Under the pieces are notes generated by a model, which saw only the letters and a program-made list of their open reading frames with translations, ran no database searches and had not been told where the DNA came from. The position numbers and the translations under genes were made by a program. Shown here one piece after another: positions 27,064 through 35,993 of a DNA stretch of 64,000 bases (the stretch's first letter is position 1; every line of letters starts with the position of its first letter). The stretch comes from Hyphomicrobiales bacterium. GTDB lineage: Bacteria; Pseudomonadota; Alphaproteobacteria; Rhizobiales; Rhizobiaceae. Location: contig UBJR01000002.1 in assembly GCA_900465675.1 (NCBI GenBank), positions 62,001 through 126,000 on the forward strand, read 5' to 3'.

Positions 27064-27239
27064 CTGGCTCTGCCCTCACTCTCCCAGCCATGCCCTAAAG
27101 CACACCACCAGCGCGCAATGGCGACATTCAGTCAAAATCTCCTTAAAGTTGTGAAATTCCTGTGGCGTTTGGAAGGCTACTGCCCGAAAGTCATGTGAAA
27201 CCCTTTGGTTTCATACCGCCGCCATGCCATAAGACGCGC

Positions 27240-27947
27240 ATGACAAAGATCGATCGTACCCCTGAAAAATCCGACTTCGAGCATGTGAGCGAGTGGGTCT
27301 TCGACCTCGACAACACGCTCTACCCGCATCACATTAATCTCTTCGCGCAGATCGACAAGAACATGACGGCCTATGTGTCGGCGCTGCTGCAGATGGAGCG
27401 GGATGAGGCGCGCAAGCTGCAGAAGCAGTATTATTACGACCATGGCACCACGTTGCAGGGTCTGATGATCCATCACGGCATCGATCCGAACGACTTTCTG
27501 GAGAAGGCGCACGCGATCGACTATACGACGCTGTCGCCGCATCCGGAGCTTGGAGAGGCGATCAAGGCGCTGCCGGGGCGCAAATTCATCTTTACCAATG
27601 GCAGCGTCAAGCATGCCGAGATGGCGGCGGGTGCGCTTGGCATCCTTGAGCATTTCGACGACATCTTCGATATCGTCGCCGCCGATTTCGTGCCGAAGCC
27701 GGCGCAGGCGACCTATGACAAGTTCACGGCCTTGAAGCGGGTGGAGACGAAGAAGGCTGCGATGTTCGAGGACCTGCCGCGCAATCTCGTTGTTCCGAAG
27801 GCGCTTGGAATGAGCACCGTTCTGCTGGTGCCGAACAATCTCGAAGACACCGTTGTCGAATGGTGGGAAAAGACCAGCGGCGAGGAGGATCACATCGATT
27901 TCGTGACCGATGATCTCACCGCATTCCTGGCCAAGATTACCGGCTGA
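27240..27947 (+). CDS. HAD-family pyrimidine 5'-nucleotidase
   Basis: The 235-residue HAD hydrolase begins MTKIDRTPEKS at ATG 27240; the open frame from 27162 lacks a better site. The nucleophile motif is FDLDNTLYPH (residues about 23-32), motif II is FTNGS, and the acidic motif AAMFEDLPRN follows. This is the SDT1/pyrimidine 5'-nucleotidase subgroup, which dephosphorylates UMP/CMP or related phosphates. The cap region contains YYYDHGTTLQGLM. The gene is monocistronic as far as I can see. Confidence 0.9.
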   Translation: MTKIDRTPEKSDFEHVSEWVFDLDNTLYPHHINLFAQIDKNMTAYVSALLQMERDEARKLQKQYYYDHGTTLQGLMIHHGIDPNDFLEKAHAIDYTTLSPHPELGEAIKALPGRKFIFTNGSVKHAEMAAGALGILEHFDDIFDIVAADFVPKPAQATYDKFTALKRVETKKAAMFEDLPRNLVVPKALGMSTVLLVPNNLEDTVVEWWEKTSGEEDHIDFVTDDLTAFLAKITG

Positions 27948-28048
27948 CTTACGAAAGTTTCATCCAGCTTACCTAGGTTTAATTGGGTTTTCCGGAATCG
28001 CAGCCTTACCTTTTGGTCGTGAAGGGATACGAACCGAAAGGAAGTCTC

Positions 28049-28660
28049 ATGTTCCGCAACAAGCTTATCCTGGCAGGCCTCTCCGCCGCTCTGATCGCCG
28101 GTGCCGCCGGCGCGAGCTTTGCTGCTCCCGGCGATCGCCCCGATGGGCCGCGCCACCGCCGCGAAATGATGGGCGGGCCGCGCGGCGCCGCTTTCCGCGA
28201 GATCGCCTTCGTGCGCATGCTGAAGCAGTTCGACGAGAACAAGGACGGCAAGATCTCGAAGCAGGAAGCGATCGACGGCGTCGACAAGATCTTCGCAGCC
28301 GCCGACAAGAACAATGACGGCAGCCTGACGCCGGGCGAAATTCGCGAATATCATCAGACGCAGATCAAGGCCTGGCGCGATGCACACAAGGACGCCAAGA
28401 AGGATGGCGGCGGCGATCAGCAGATGGCACAGAACGACGGCAAGGGCCAGAATGGCGGACCGGACGGCCACCGCTGGGGCAAGCGCCACGGCGGCGACAT
28501 GATGTTCGCCTCGATGATGCGGCGCGTCGACAAGGACGAGAATGGCCAGATTTCCAAGCAGGAAGCCGAAGATGCGATGACCCGGCTCTTTACCCGCCTG
28601 GATACTAACAAGGACGGCTTCATCTCGATCGACGATATGCCCGATCGCCCTTTCCTCTAA
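28049..28660 (+). CDS. Secreted EF-hand calcium-binding protein
   Basis: The 203-residue protein has a signal peptide (cleavage near GASFAA, residue 25) and four EF-hand loops in two pairs: DENKDGKISKQE, DKNNDGSLTPGE, DKDENGQISKQE and DTNKDGFISIDD. A charged glycine-rich linker (about residues 110-150) separates the pairs. All four loops keep the Asp at 1 and Gly at 6, and three end in Glu (the last in Asp), so they should bind calcium. The role is unknown; rhizobia have other secreted EF-hand proteins such as calsymin. A strong terminator follows. Confidence 0.92.
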   Translation: MFRNKLILAGLSAALIAGAAGASFAAPGDRPDGPRHRREMMGGPRGAAFREIAFVRMLKQFDENKDGKISKQEAIDGVDKIFAAADKNNDGSLTPGEIREYHQTQIKAWRDAHKDAKKDGGGDQQMAQNDGKGQNGGPDGHRWGKRHGGDMMFASMMRRVDKDENGQISKQEAEDAMTRLFTRLDTNKDGFISIDDMPDRPFL

Positions 28661-28676
28661 GGGAGGAAACAGGAAG

Positions 28677-28702
28677 CCCGCCGCTTGCGCGGCGGGTTTT
28701 TC
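28677..28702 (+). terminator. Rho-independent terminator after the EF-hand gene
   Basis: CCCGCCGC-TTGC-GCGGCGGG followed by TTTTTC, 16 nt past the stop. Its T-tract directly abuts the stop of the convergent LOG-family gene. Confidence 0.92.
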
Positions 28703-29569
28703 TTATTCATGCGGTTCGTAGAAATCCTGGATGATCTTCCAGGCCTGATCGGCCGTTTCGACAAAACTGATGAGCTTGACGTCGTCAGGCGCGATCGTCC
28801 CAAATTCCGCAAGCGCCTCGAAATTGACGATCGTCCGCCAGAACTTTTCACCGAACAGGATCAGCGGCATCTTTTCCATGCGGCCGGTCTGGATCAGCGT
28901 CAGGCACTCGAAGAATTCGTCGAGCGTGCCGAAGCCGCCTGGGAATACCGCGATCGCCTTGGCGCGCACCATGAAGTGCATCTTGCGGATCGCAAAATAG
29001 TGGAAATTGAAGCTGAGCTCCGGCGTCACATAGACGTTCGGCGCCTGCTCGTGCGGCAGGACGATGTTGAGGCCGATCGATGGTGCGCCTTCGTCGGCAG
29101 CGCCGCGATTGCCGGCTTCCATGACGCCCGGGCCGCCGCCGGTGACGATCACATATTCATGGAAATCATGCGCCGCCGAATAGCGTGAGCAGAGGCGGGC
29201 GAACTTGCGGGCCTCGTCGTAATAGACCGACGCCGCCTCCAGATTGACCCGCTGCACATCGTTGCGTGCTGCCCAGGCGCTCTGGCCGGGCGCTGGGATG
29301 CGGGCGCCACCGAACATCACGACCGTCGACTTGATGCCACGCTCGGCCAGCAGCATTTCCGGCTTCAGAAGCTCGAGCTGCAGGCGGATCGGCCGCAGTT
29401 CCTCGCGGCAGAGGAAGTCCTCGTCGACATAGGCAAGACGATAGGATGGGGAGAGCGTTTGCGGTGTTTTCGGTACGGCGCGGGCGCGATCCTTGTCCGT
29501 TTCGCTGGTCTTCAGCGGATCCCAGACCCCATCCTTACGCCGGAGCCTGCCATTCTTACCCTTCGCCAT
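28703..29569 (-). CDS. LOG-family protein (TIGR00730 type, long form)
   Basis: The 288-residue Rossmann-fold protein has a GGGPGVMEAGN nucleotide loop and the PGGFGTLDEFFE motif shared by LOG cytokinin-activating phosphoribohydrolases and lysine decarboxylase-like proteins. An N-terminal extension of about 75 residues, rich in charged residues, distinguishes it from the 190-residue plant LOG. It may hydrolyse nucleotide 5'-monophosphates. It converges on the EF-hand gene and diverges from dapD. Confidence 0.88.
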   Translation of the reverse strand: MAKGKNGRLRRKDGVWDPLKTSETDKDRARAVPKTPQTLSPSYRLAYVDEDFLCREELRPIRLQLELLKPEMLLAERGIKSTVVMFGGARIPAPGQSAWAARNDVQRVNLEAASVYYDEARKFARLCSRYSAAHDFHEYVIVTGGGPGVMEAGNRGAADEGAPSIGLNIVLPHEQAPNVYVTPELSFNFHYFAIRKMHFMVRAKAIAVFPGGFGTLDEFFECLTLIQTGRMEKMPLILFGEKFWRTIVNFEALAEFGTIAPDDVKLISFVETADQAWKIIQDFYEPHE

Positions 29570-29749
29570 TCAAAAATGCCTTTCAGTCCTACCAAACGCG
29601 TCTTTAACGCCTTGAATCCAGAAACGATCTGGTTCGAAAAATCATTCCATTTTGGACGCCCATGCGATAGAGCAGATCGCATCCCGCCGATCACAATTCC
29701 CGGAGGCCCTGTAGCCTTCAGGATAAAGTTCGAAGTTTAAGGAATTCTC

Positions 29750-30610
29750 ATGAGCGCCACCGATCTTGCATCCCTCGAAAAGACCATCGAAGCGGCCTTC
29801 GACAACCGCGACAGCGTCAACCTCTCGACCAAGGGCGAAATCCGCGATGCGGTCGAAGCTGCGCTCGAGCTGCTCGACGGCGGCAAGGCACGCGTCGCCG
29901 AACGCGGCGCTGACGGCGCCTGGACGGTCAATCAGTGGCTCAAGAAGGCCGTGCTGCTCTCCTTCCGCCTGAACGACATGGAAGTCGTCAAGGGTGGCTC
30001 GGGCAACTCGACCTGGTGGGACAAGGTCCCCTCGAAGTTCGAAGGCTGGGGCGAAAACCAGTATCGCGACGCCGGCTTCCGCGCCGTTCCGAACTGCATC
30101 GTCCGCCGCTCGGCCTATATCGCCAAGAACGTCGTGCTCATGCCCTCCTTCGTCAACCTCGGCGCCTATGTCGGCGAAGGCACGATGGTCGATACCTGGG
30201 CGACGGTCGGCTCCTGCGCGCAGATCGGCAAGCATGTGCATCTTTCCGGCGGCGTCGGCATCGGCGGCGTGCTGGAGCCGATGCAGGCAGGGCCGACGAT
30301 CATCGAGGACAACTGCTTCATCGGCGCCCGTTCGGAAGTCGTCGAAGGCTGCATCATCCGTGAGGGCTCGGTGCTCGGCATGGGCGTCTATATCGGCAAG
30401 TCCACCAAGATCGTCGATCGCGCCACCGGCGAAGTCACCTATGGCGAAGTGCCGCCCTATTCCGTCGTCGTCGCAGGCTCGATGCCCTCGGGCAACAAGA
30501 CCATGGCGAACGGCCTGCCAGCGCCGCATCTCTACTGCGCCGTGATCGTAAAGCGCGTCGACGAGCAGACCCGCTCGAAGACCGGCATCAACGAGCTGCT
30601 GCGCGACTAA
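29750..30610 (+). CDS. dapD: Tetrahydrodipicolinate N-succinyltransferase
   Basis: The 286-residue enzyme succinylates tetrahydrodipicolinate on the route to meso-diaminopimelate and lysine. It carries left-handed beta-helix hexapeptide repeats ([17 protein letters not shown] and [17 protein letters not shown]). Length and motifs match E. coli DapD closely. ATG 29750 follows AAGGA at a suitable distance. dapE follows after a 111-nt gap. Confidence 0.98.
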   Translation: MSATDLASLEKTIEAAFDNRDSVNLSTKGEIRDAVEAALELLDGGKARVAERGADGAWTVNQWLKKAVLLSFRLNDMEVVKGGSGNSTWWDKVPSKFEGWGENQYRDAGFRAVPNCIVRRSAYIAKNVVLMPSFVNLGAYVGEGTMVDTWATVGSCAQIGKHVHLSGGVGIGGVLEPMQAGPTIIEDNCFIGARSEVVEGCIIREGSVLGMGVYIGKSTKIVDRATGEVTYGEVPPYSVVVAGSMPSGNKTMANGLPAPHLYCAVIVKRVDEQTRSKTGINELLRD

Positions 30611-30721
30611 GCTTGAAGTGACAGCCGGACATCGATCCGGTAAACAGACGGCGCTCTTTTAACGCGAGGCGGCATTCGCCTCGCCATTTCTTTGCCATCC
30701 CCGCCGGATAATTCGACCGTC

Positions 30722-31915
30722 ATGACCGCTACCAATCCCGTCGCCAATCTCCAGACACTCATCCGCTGCCCGTCCGTCACGCCGGCTGAAGGCGGGGCGC
30801 TTTCGGCGCTCGATGCCATGCTGTCGCCGCTCGGCTTCAAGGTCGACAAGGTGATGGCGACAGAGGCTGGAACACCCGATGTCGAAAACCTCTATGCGCG
30901 GATCGGAAACGATGGCCCGCACCTGATGTTTGCCGGCCATACCGATGTTGTCCCGGTTGGTGATGAGGCCGCCTGGACACACCCGCCCTTTGCCGCCGAG
31001 ATCGCCGGTGGCGAGATGTTCGGCCGCGGCGCGGTGGATATGAAGGGTGGCATTGCCTGCTTCGTTGCGGCTGTTGCACGCCATATCGAAAAGCACGGCG
31101 CGCCCAAGGGCTCGATCTCTTTCCTGATCACCGGTGACGAAGAGGGACCTTCGATCAACGGCACGACCAAGCTGCTGCAATGGGCGGCGGAACGCGGCGA
31201 GCACTGGGATGCCTGCGTTGTCGGCGAACCGACCAATCCGGATGCGCTCGGCGACATGATCAAGATCGGCCGGCGTGGGTCGCTGTCGGGCAAGATCACC
31301 GTTCACGGCGTCCAGGGCCACGCAGCCTATCCGCATCTCGCCGATAATCCGGTTCGCGGATTGCTGCAGCTGACGACGGCATTGATGGATCCGCCGTTCG
31401 ACACCGGCACTGAAAGCTTCCAGGCCTCCAATCTCGAAGTGACGACGGTTGATGTCGGCAACCCGGCCACCAACGTCATTCCCGCGAAGGCGACGGCGAG
31501 CTTCAACATCCGTTTCAACGACACGTGGACCGCCGACACGCTGCGGGCCGAAATCATCAGCCGTCTCGATGCCGCCGCTGCCGAGGGCGCATTGCGGCCG
31601 GGCCGTGATGCTGTTCGCTACGAGATCATCTGGGCCGACCGTCCCAGCCATGTCTTCCTGACCCGCAACAACGCGCTGATCGCATCTCTGTCGTCAGCCG
31701 TCGAGAGCGTCACCGGCAAGGCGCCGAAGCTGTCTACGACGGGCGGCACCTCGGACGCGCGGTTCATCAAGGACTATTGCCCCGTGGTTGAATTCGGCCT
31801 CGTCGGCCAGACCATGCATATGGTCGATGAGCGCGTTGCCGTCGCCGATCTGGAGACGCTAACAGTCATCTACGAAACCTTCATCGAGCGCTGGTTCGAG
31901 AATGCCGGGGCTTAG
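30722..31915 (+). CDS. dapE: Succinyl-diaminopimelate desuccinylase
   Basis: The 397-residue M20 metallopeptidase removes succinate from N-succinyl-LL-diaminopimelate. Zinc ligands and catalytic residues are visible: FAGHTDVVP, GRGAVDMKGG, TGDEEGP with the catalytic glutamate, and GGTSDARF near the end. The start ATG 30722 (MTATNPV) is chosen over an upstream in-frame codon at 30692. It follows dapD, with which it probably forms a lysine/cell-wall operon. The next gene begins inside its last codons. Confidence 0.97.
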   Translation: MTATNPVANLQTLIRCPSVTPAEGGALSALDAMLSPLGFKVDKVMATEAGTPDVENLYARIGNDGPHLMFAGHTDVVPVGDEAAWTHPPFAAEIAGGEMFGRGAVDMKGGIACFVAAVARHIEKHGAPKGSISFLITGDEEGPSINGTTKLLQWAAERGEHWDACVVGEPTNPDALGDMIKIGRRGSLSGKITVHGVQGHAAYPHLADNPVRGLLQLTTALMDPPFDTGTESFQASNLEVTTVDVGNPATNVIPAKATASFNIRFNDTWTADTLRAEIISRLDAAAAEGALRPGRDAVRYEIIWADRPSHVFLTRNNALIASLSSAVESVTGKAPKLSTTGGTSDARFIKDYCPVVEFGLVGQTMHMVDERVAVADLETLTVIYETFIERWFENAGA

Positions 31916-32498
31916 GGAAGTGCAATATTATCTGGCGGGGCTGTGGCTGCTGATCCGCATGGATCCGCGCGGCTTTCGCTTTCTCGATGTCTCCGACAGG
32001 GGCGTGAACCGTTCGTTCTGGGCAATGGTCTGGTGCCTGCCGCCGATGGGTATTTCCTGGCTCTGGTGGCGCCAAGCTTTCCTGCAGACGATGCCGCCGC
32101 ATTACGATGTCGGGCTGCCCTTTTACCTCCGCCTTGGAATGGTGGAGGTGGCGAACTGGTTCGCGCCGCTGGTGCTGGCCGGGCTTTTGCTGCTGATCTT
32201 CAAGATGGGCAACCGCTTTGCTGCAGTCGTCGTCAGCGTCAACTGGCTGGGCGTGCCGCTTTCCTACATCAACGGCCTGCTGCTGGCTCTAGTCTTCTTC
32301 ATTCCGGGAACGGTGAGCGTCGTCTCGATCCTGCTGCTCATCCTGATGATCGCGCAGGTCTTCATTCTGGCGCGCATCCTGCGGATGATCTTCCATGGAC
32401 ACGGGCTAATGGTCGGGGCGCTGACGCTGGCGCTGCTTGTGCCGACGATGATGCTTGCCGAATATCTTCAGAAATTTCTCGGGATCTATCCCGCCTGA
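31902..32498 (+). CDS. Integral membrane protein of unknown function
   Basis: The 198-residue protein has about five transmembrane helices (starting FWAMVWCLPPMGISWLWW) and few charged residues outside the N-terminal 30. The start ATG 31902 lies 14 nt inside dapE, so it is translationally coupled to dapE and may be co-regulated. I do not recognise a family. Its 3' end overlaps arsC, on the other strand, by 13 bp. Confidence 0.8.
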   Translation: MPGLREVQYYLAGLWLLIRMDPRGFRFLDVSDRGVNRSFWAMVWCLPPMGISWLWWRQAFLQTMPPHYDVGLPFYLRLGMVEVANWFAPLVLAGLLLLIFKMGNRFAAVVVSVNWLGVPLSYINGLLLALVFFIPGTVSVVSILLLILMIAQVFILARILRMIFHGHGLMVGALTLALLVPTMMLAEYLQKFLGIYPA

Positions 32499-32902
32499 CC
32501 CCGCGCGGGCACGACCTCACCGTCTTCCTTGGTGAATAGGCCGATATCCGGATTGGGAAGAATATCCAGCACCAATTCCGAAGGGCGGCAAAGCGCTGCG
32601 CCTTTTGCCGCCACGACGATCGGCCGGTTCATCAGGATTGGATGCTCTACCATCGCATCGAGCAACTGGGCGTCGGACAGCGATTGGTCGCCAAGGCCCA
32701 GTTCGGTGTAGGGCGTGCCTTTCTCGCGCAGCAGATCACGCACAGAAACACCCATTTTCGCAATCAGCGCCGCAAGCTCGTGCCGCGAAAGGGGCGTCTT
32801 CAGATATTCGATGACAACGGGCTCCTCGCCTGATTGACGGATCATCGCCAGAGTATTGCGCGAGGTTCCGCAGGCAGGGTTATGATAGATCGTCACCGTC
32901 AT
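32486..32902 (-). CDS. arsC: Arsenate reductase, glutaredoxin-dependent (ArsC)
   Basis: The 138-residue protein of the ArsC/Spx thioredoxin fold begins [18 protein letters not shown] (C11 is the arsenate nucleophile) and keeps NRPIV and CRPSE, the arginines that bind arsenate. It reduces As(V) to As(III) using glutathione and glutaredoxin. The export and repressor genes of an ars operon are not next to it. Instead its 5' end overlaps truA by 23 nt, so it is probably the last gene of the def-fmt-truA transcript. Confidence 0.95.
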   Translation of the reverse strand: MTVTIYHNPACGTSRNTLAMIRQSGEEPVVIEYLKTPLSRHELAALIAKMGVSVRDLLREKGTPYTELGLGDQSLSDAQLLDAMVEHPILMNRPIVVAAKGAALCRPSELVLDILPNPDIGLFTKEDGEVVPARGQAG

Positions 32903-33683
32903 CGCTATCTGCTCCCTTGCGTCTGTCCGGAATCACGTCCGGATAATCGACCTGCATGAAATAAAGCCCATCCGGCGGCGCTACCGGCCCGCAAGCCTTG
33001 CGGTCGCGGGCTTCGAGGGCTGCCTGCACGTCATCCGGCGTCCACTTGCCCTCACCCGCCAGCTTCAGCGTTCCAGCGAAGGAGCGGATCTGGTTGTGGA
33101 GAAAGCTCTGCGCCGTCGCCCGTATCTCGATCAGCTCGCCTGTGCGCGTGACGTCCAGCCTGTCCAGGGTGCGCACCGGGCTATTGGCCTGGCAGTGAGC
33201 CGACCGGAATGTCGAGAAATCGTGATTGCCGACCAGCCTCTGGGCCGCCTCATGCATCGCTTCGTGGTCGAGTGCCTTCGGCACCCACCAGGCCTTCCCC
33301 GCTTCGATCGCAAGCTGCGCGCGGCGGGTGATGATCCGGTAGAGATAGTGACGGCGAAGCGCCGAAAAACGGGCATCGAAGAATTCGGGCACGGCCAGGA
33401 CATCGATGATCGACACCCGCTCGCCGGCCAATCTGAGATGCGCGTTCAATGCGTTCTGAAGCTTGAAGTCAGCCCATTCCTTAGAGAGATCCGCGTGGAT
33501 CACCTGACCCAGCGCATGGACGCCGGAATCGGTGCGTCCTGCGCCGCGGACGGAAACCCTCTCGCCGCTCAGCGACAGGATTGCCGCCTCGATCGCGCCC
33601 TGGACCGATGGGCCGTTGTCCTGGCGCTGCCAGCCGACATAGGGCGCGCCGTCATATTCGACGGTCATCCGGTAGCGCGTCAT
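32880..33683 (-). CDS. truA: tRNA pseudouridine synthase A (positions 38-40)
   Basis: The 267-residue TruA has the catalytic aspartate D52 in [12 protein letters not shown] and the usual [12 protein letters not shown] start. A short acidic tail ends in DSDDGDDLS. Its ATG shares one base with the fmt stop (TGATG), so translation is coupled. It modifies U38-U40 in the anticodon stem of several tRNAs. Confidence 0.97.
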   Translation of the reverse strand: MTRYRMTVEYDGAPYVGWQRQDNGPSVQGAIEAAILSLSGERVSVRGAGRTDSGVHALGQVIHADLSKEWADFKLQNALNAHLRLAGERVSIIDVLAVPEFFDARFSALRRHYLYRIITRRAQLAIEAGKAWWVPKALDHEAMHEAAQRLVGNHDFSTFRSAHCQANSPVRTLDRLDVTRTGELIEIRATAQSFLHNQIRSFAGTLKLAGEGKWTPDDVQAALEARDRKACGPVAPPDGLYFMQVDYPDVIPDRRKGADSDDGDDLS

Positions 33684-34618
33684 CAGGCGAGCCTTGAGCC
33701 GGGCGAAAGCGGCGTACCGCGCAGAAAGTCTGGCGCCGCGAGCGGCTTTCCGCCGGCTTTTTGCAAACGGGTGAGCCTGATGGCGCCGGTTGCGCAGGCA
33801 ACGACGAGATCGTCGGTGAGAAACTCTCCCGCAGCCCCCTCGCCGGTTACCAGCTCCGAGCCCAGCACCTTGATCCTCTCGGACTTGCCACCGATCTCGA
33901 GCTCGAACCAGGCGCCGGGAAACGGCGCCAGTCCACGAAGATGATTGTGAACGGCTTCGGCGTCCCTGTTGAAATCAATGCGCGTCTCGCCCTTGTCGAT
34001 CTTCGAGGCGTAGAGCACGCCTTCTTCGGCCTGTGGCGTCAACGGCAGATTGCCGGATTCCAGCGCCACCATCGCCTCGCCGATCGCCTTGGCGCCGGTG
34101 TGCATCAGCCTATCGTGCAGTTCTCCTGCCGTCATGTTCGGGCCGATCTCGACTTCGCGGGTGAGCGCGACAGGGCCGGTATCCAGGCCCTTGTCCATCT
34201 TCATCACCATCATGCCGGTCTTGGTATCACCTGCCATGATCGCCCGCTGGATCGGGGCGGCGCCACGCCAGCGCGGAAGCAGGGACGCATGGCCATTGTA
34301 GCAGCCATCCCGCGTGCCGGTCAGGATAGCTTCCGGCAGCAGCAGCCCATAGGCAACGACAACAGCAACATCGGCGTCAAGAGCACGAAACTTTTCCCGC
34401 TCTTCGGGGTCCTTGAAATTCACCGGCGTGAAGACCGGCAGGCCCAGCAGTTCGGCAGCCTGATGGACCCGCGATTTCTGCAGGTCGAGCCCACGGCGGC
34501 CGCCCGGCCGCGGCGGCTGGCTATAGACCGCAACGATCCGATGCCCGGCATCGACGAGCGTGCGCAGCGTCGGAACGGAAAATTCGGGTGTCCCCATAAA
34601 GATGATGCGAAGTGACAT
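33683..34618 (-). CDS. fmt: Methionyl-tRNA formyltransferase
   Basis: The 311-residue enzyme formylates initiator Met-tRNA. The N-terminal Rossmann domain begins [15 protein letters not shown]. The 10-formyl-THF site is [16 protein letters not shown], where N/H/D catalytic residues are expected, and an OB-fold C-terminal domain follows. The gene precedes truA with one-base overlap. Upstream on the same strand is a toxin-antitoxin pair and then def. Confidence 0.98.
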   Translation of the reverse strand: MSLRIIFMGTPEFSVPTLRTLVDAGHRIVAVYSQPPRPGGRRGLDLQKSRVHQAAELLGLPVFTPVNFKDPEEREKFRALDADVAVVVAYGLLLPEAILTGTRDGCYNGHASLLPRWRGAAPIQRAIMAGDTKTGMMVMKMDKGLDTGPVALTREVEIGPNMTAGELHDRLMHTGAKAIGEAMVALESGNLPLTPQAEEGVLYASKIDKGETRIDFNRDAEAVHNHLRGLAPFPGAWFELEIGGKSERIKVLGSELVTGEGAAGEFLTDDLVVACATGAIRLTRLQKAGGKPLAAPDFLRGTPLSPGSRLA

Positions 34619-34637
34619 TCTATTCCGCCGTTAGCGA

Positions 34638-35060
34638 TCAACCGTCTTCAAACGGGTTTACGAGCTTGAGATCAAGCCCCTCGAAGTCTTTTATGTTGCG
34701 GGTGGCCAGCGCAACGCGGTTGGAAAGGCAGATCGCCGCGATCATGGCGTCCTTAGTTTCTATCGGCCTTCCCGATTTCTCCCGCTCTGCCCTGAGCAGT
34801 CCATACCGATGAGCCGCGTCAATCGTAAACGCCGCTATTCGGCCTGCAAAGCCAGCTTCGATCTTCGCATAGGCCTCGGTCAAGGCGGCGCGCCGCCGTC
34901 CTTCAGGAAGCCGCGCAAGGCCATACTGTATCTCGGCTATACTGATTGCACTGATGAAGAGTTCTTCCGGCTTGTATCCGTTCAACCAATTCAGCAGCCG
35001 CTCGCTGTACATCCGTCCCTCAAGCTCAGAGAGAACGTTGGTATCGAGCAGGATGTTCAT
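34638..35060 (-). CDS. vapC: VapC/FitB-type PIN-domain toxin
   Basis: The 140-residue PIN-domain ribonuclease has MNILLDTNVLSE (D6), ISIAEIQYGLARLP (the glutamate), and the C-terminal acidic pair in IETKDAMIAA, the expected metal-binding quartet. Its ATG overlaps the antitoxin stop by 4 nt. VapC toxins cleave tRNA or rRNA. This one is inserted between def and fmt on the same strand, so read-through from its own promoter could also feed fmt-truA. The stop is 19 nt from the fmt ATG. Confidence 0.9.
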   Translation of the reverse strand: MNILLDTNVLSELEGRMYSERLLNWLNGYKPEELFISAISIAEIQYGLARLPEGRRRAALTEAYAKIEAGFAGRIAAFTIDAAHRYGLLRAEREKSGRPIETKDAMIAAICLSNRVALATRNIKDFEGLDLKLVNPFEDG

Positions 35061-35320
35061 TTGCCAAACGCCGGCGGCTCGCGATCGAGCTCCCGCCTTG
35101 CTGCCTCGATGTCGGCAAGCTCGTCATCGCTCCACGCATCTTCAGAAAGAAGCGATCGCAGCCACTCGCCAGCCAGCCGGTTCTGCTGATCTGCGGTGCC
35201 CAGCGATTTGCGAAGACGCATGATAGCCTCATCCGAGAGGCTGCGCCCATTGGCGCGCGCACGTTCTTGAAGCTCGCGCTTCAAAGCATCATCGAGATTT
35301 CGGATCAGCAAGTCACCCAC
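35057..35320 (-). CDS. VapB/FitA-type antitoxin
   Basis: The 87-residue protein starts at GTG 35320, with AGGAGG 6 nt upstream. It opens with a ribbon-helix-helix-like FitA motif (MGDLLIRNLDDALKRELQERARANGRSLSDEAI), and the C-terminal acidic tail ends in REPPAFGK, the usual toxin-binding part. It should neutralise the downstream PIN toxin and repress the promoter at 35346-35374. Confidence 0.9.
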   Translation of the reverse strand: MGDLLIRNLDDALKRELQERARANGRSLSDEAIMRLRKSLGTADQQNRLAGEWLRSLLSEDAWSDDELADIEAARRELDREPPAFGK

Positions 35321-35333
35321 GGATGCCTCCTAC

Positions 35334-35374
35334 GATATCAGTGATATCATAGTGTTCGATCGCCCATTTTTCAA
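35334..35374 (-). promoter_or_regulatory. Promoter and operator of the toxin-antitoxin pair
   Basis: On the minus strand TTGAAA (35369-35374), 17 bp, and TATGAT (35346-35351) form a near-consensus promoter. It lies just after the def stop. Two copies of GATATCA (35334-35340 and 35343-35349), each with the self-complementary GATATC core, overlap the -10 and start region. That position fits an autoregulatory operator bound by the antitoxin. Confidence 0.78.
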
Positions 35375-35380
35375 CGACCG

Positions 35381-35896
35381 TCAGAGGACCTTGGACTTGG
35401 CGGCCTTGGTGAACTTCTTGATCACCATTTCGCGCTTCAGCCGCGAGATATGGTCGATGAACAGCACACCGTTGAGGTGATCGATCTCGTGCTGCAGGCA
35501 GGTGGCCAGCAGGCCGTCGGCGTCGATGGTCTGTTCCTTGCCGTCACGGTCGAGATACTTCAGCGTGATGACGGCGGGGCGCTCGACCTCGGCGTAATAA
35601 TCCGGGATGGACAAGCAGCCTTCCTCATAGACGGAACGCTCTTCCGAAGACTTGAGGATCTCCGGGTTGATGAACACCTGCGGCTGCTTGTCTTCGCCTT
35701 CGCGCGCCACGTCGATAACCAGCATGCGGCGCGGGACGCCGATCTGGATTGCGGCAAGGCCGATACCAGGGGCGTCGTACATGGTCTCCAGCATATCGTC
35801 GGCGAGACGCTTCAGCTCGTCATCGACGCGCTCGATCGGCTTGGAAGCCTGGCGGAGAACGGGATCGGGAAGGATGATAAGTGGCTTGATGGTCAT
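35381..35896 (-). CDS. def: Peptide deformylase
   Basis: The 171-residue type 1 deformylase removes the formyl group from nascent N-terminal methionine. It carries all three motifs: [10 protein letters not shown] (residues 44-53), EGCLSIP with metal ligand C94, and HEIDHLNG with H136, E137 and H140. It is the first gene of the leftward def-[toxin-antitoxin]-fmt-truA-arsC set. Confidence 0.98.
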   Translation of the reverse strand: MTIKPLIILPDPVLRQASKPIERVDDELKRLADDMLETMYDAPGIGLAAIQIGVPRRMLVIDVAREGEDKQPQVFINPEILKSSEERSVYEEGCLSIPDYYAEVERPAVITLKYLDRDGKEQTIDADGLLATCLQHEIDHLNGVLFIDHISRLKREMVIKKFTKAAKSKVL

Positions 35897-35993
35897 GGCG
35901 TTCCCATAACCTATCTTTTTAAGCGAGGGAATTATCCCGGAAGTGCCGGAGGCGCTTTTTTATGCGCACCTCCGGAAAATCGCCGTATTCGTC

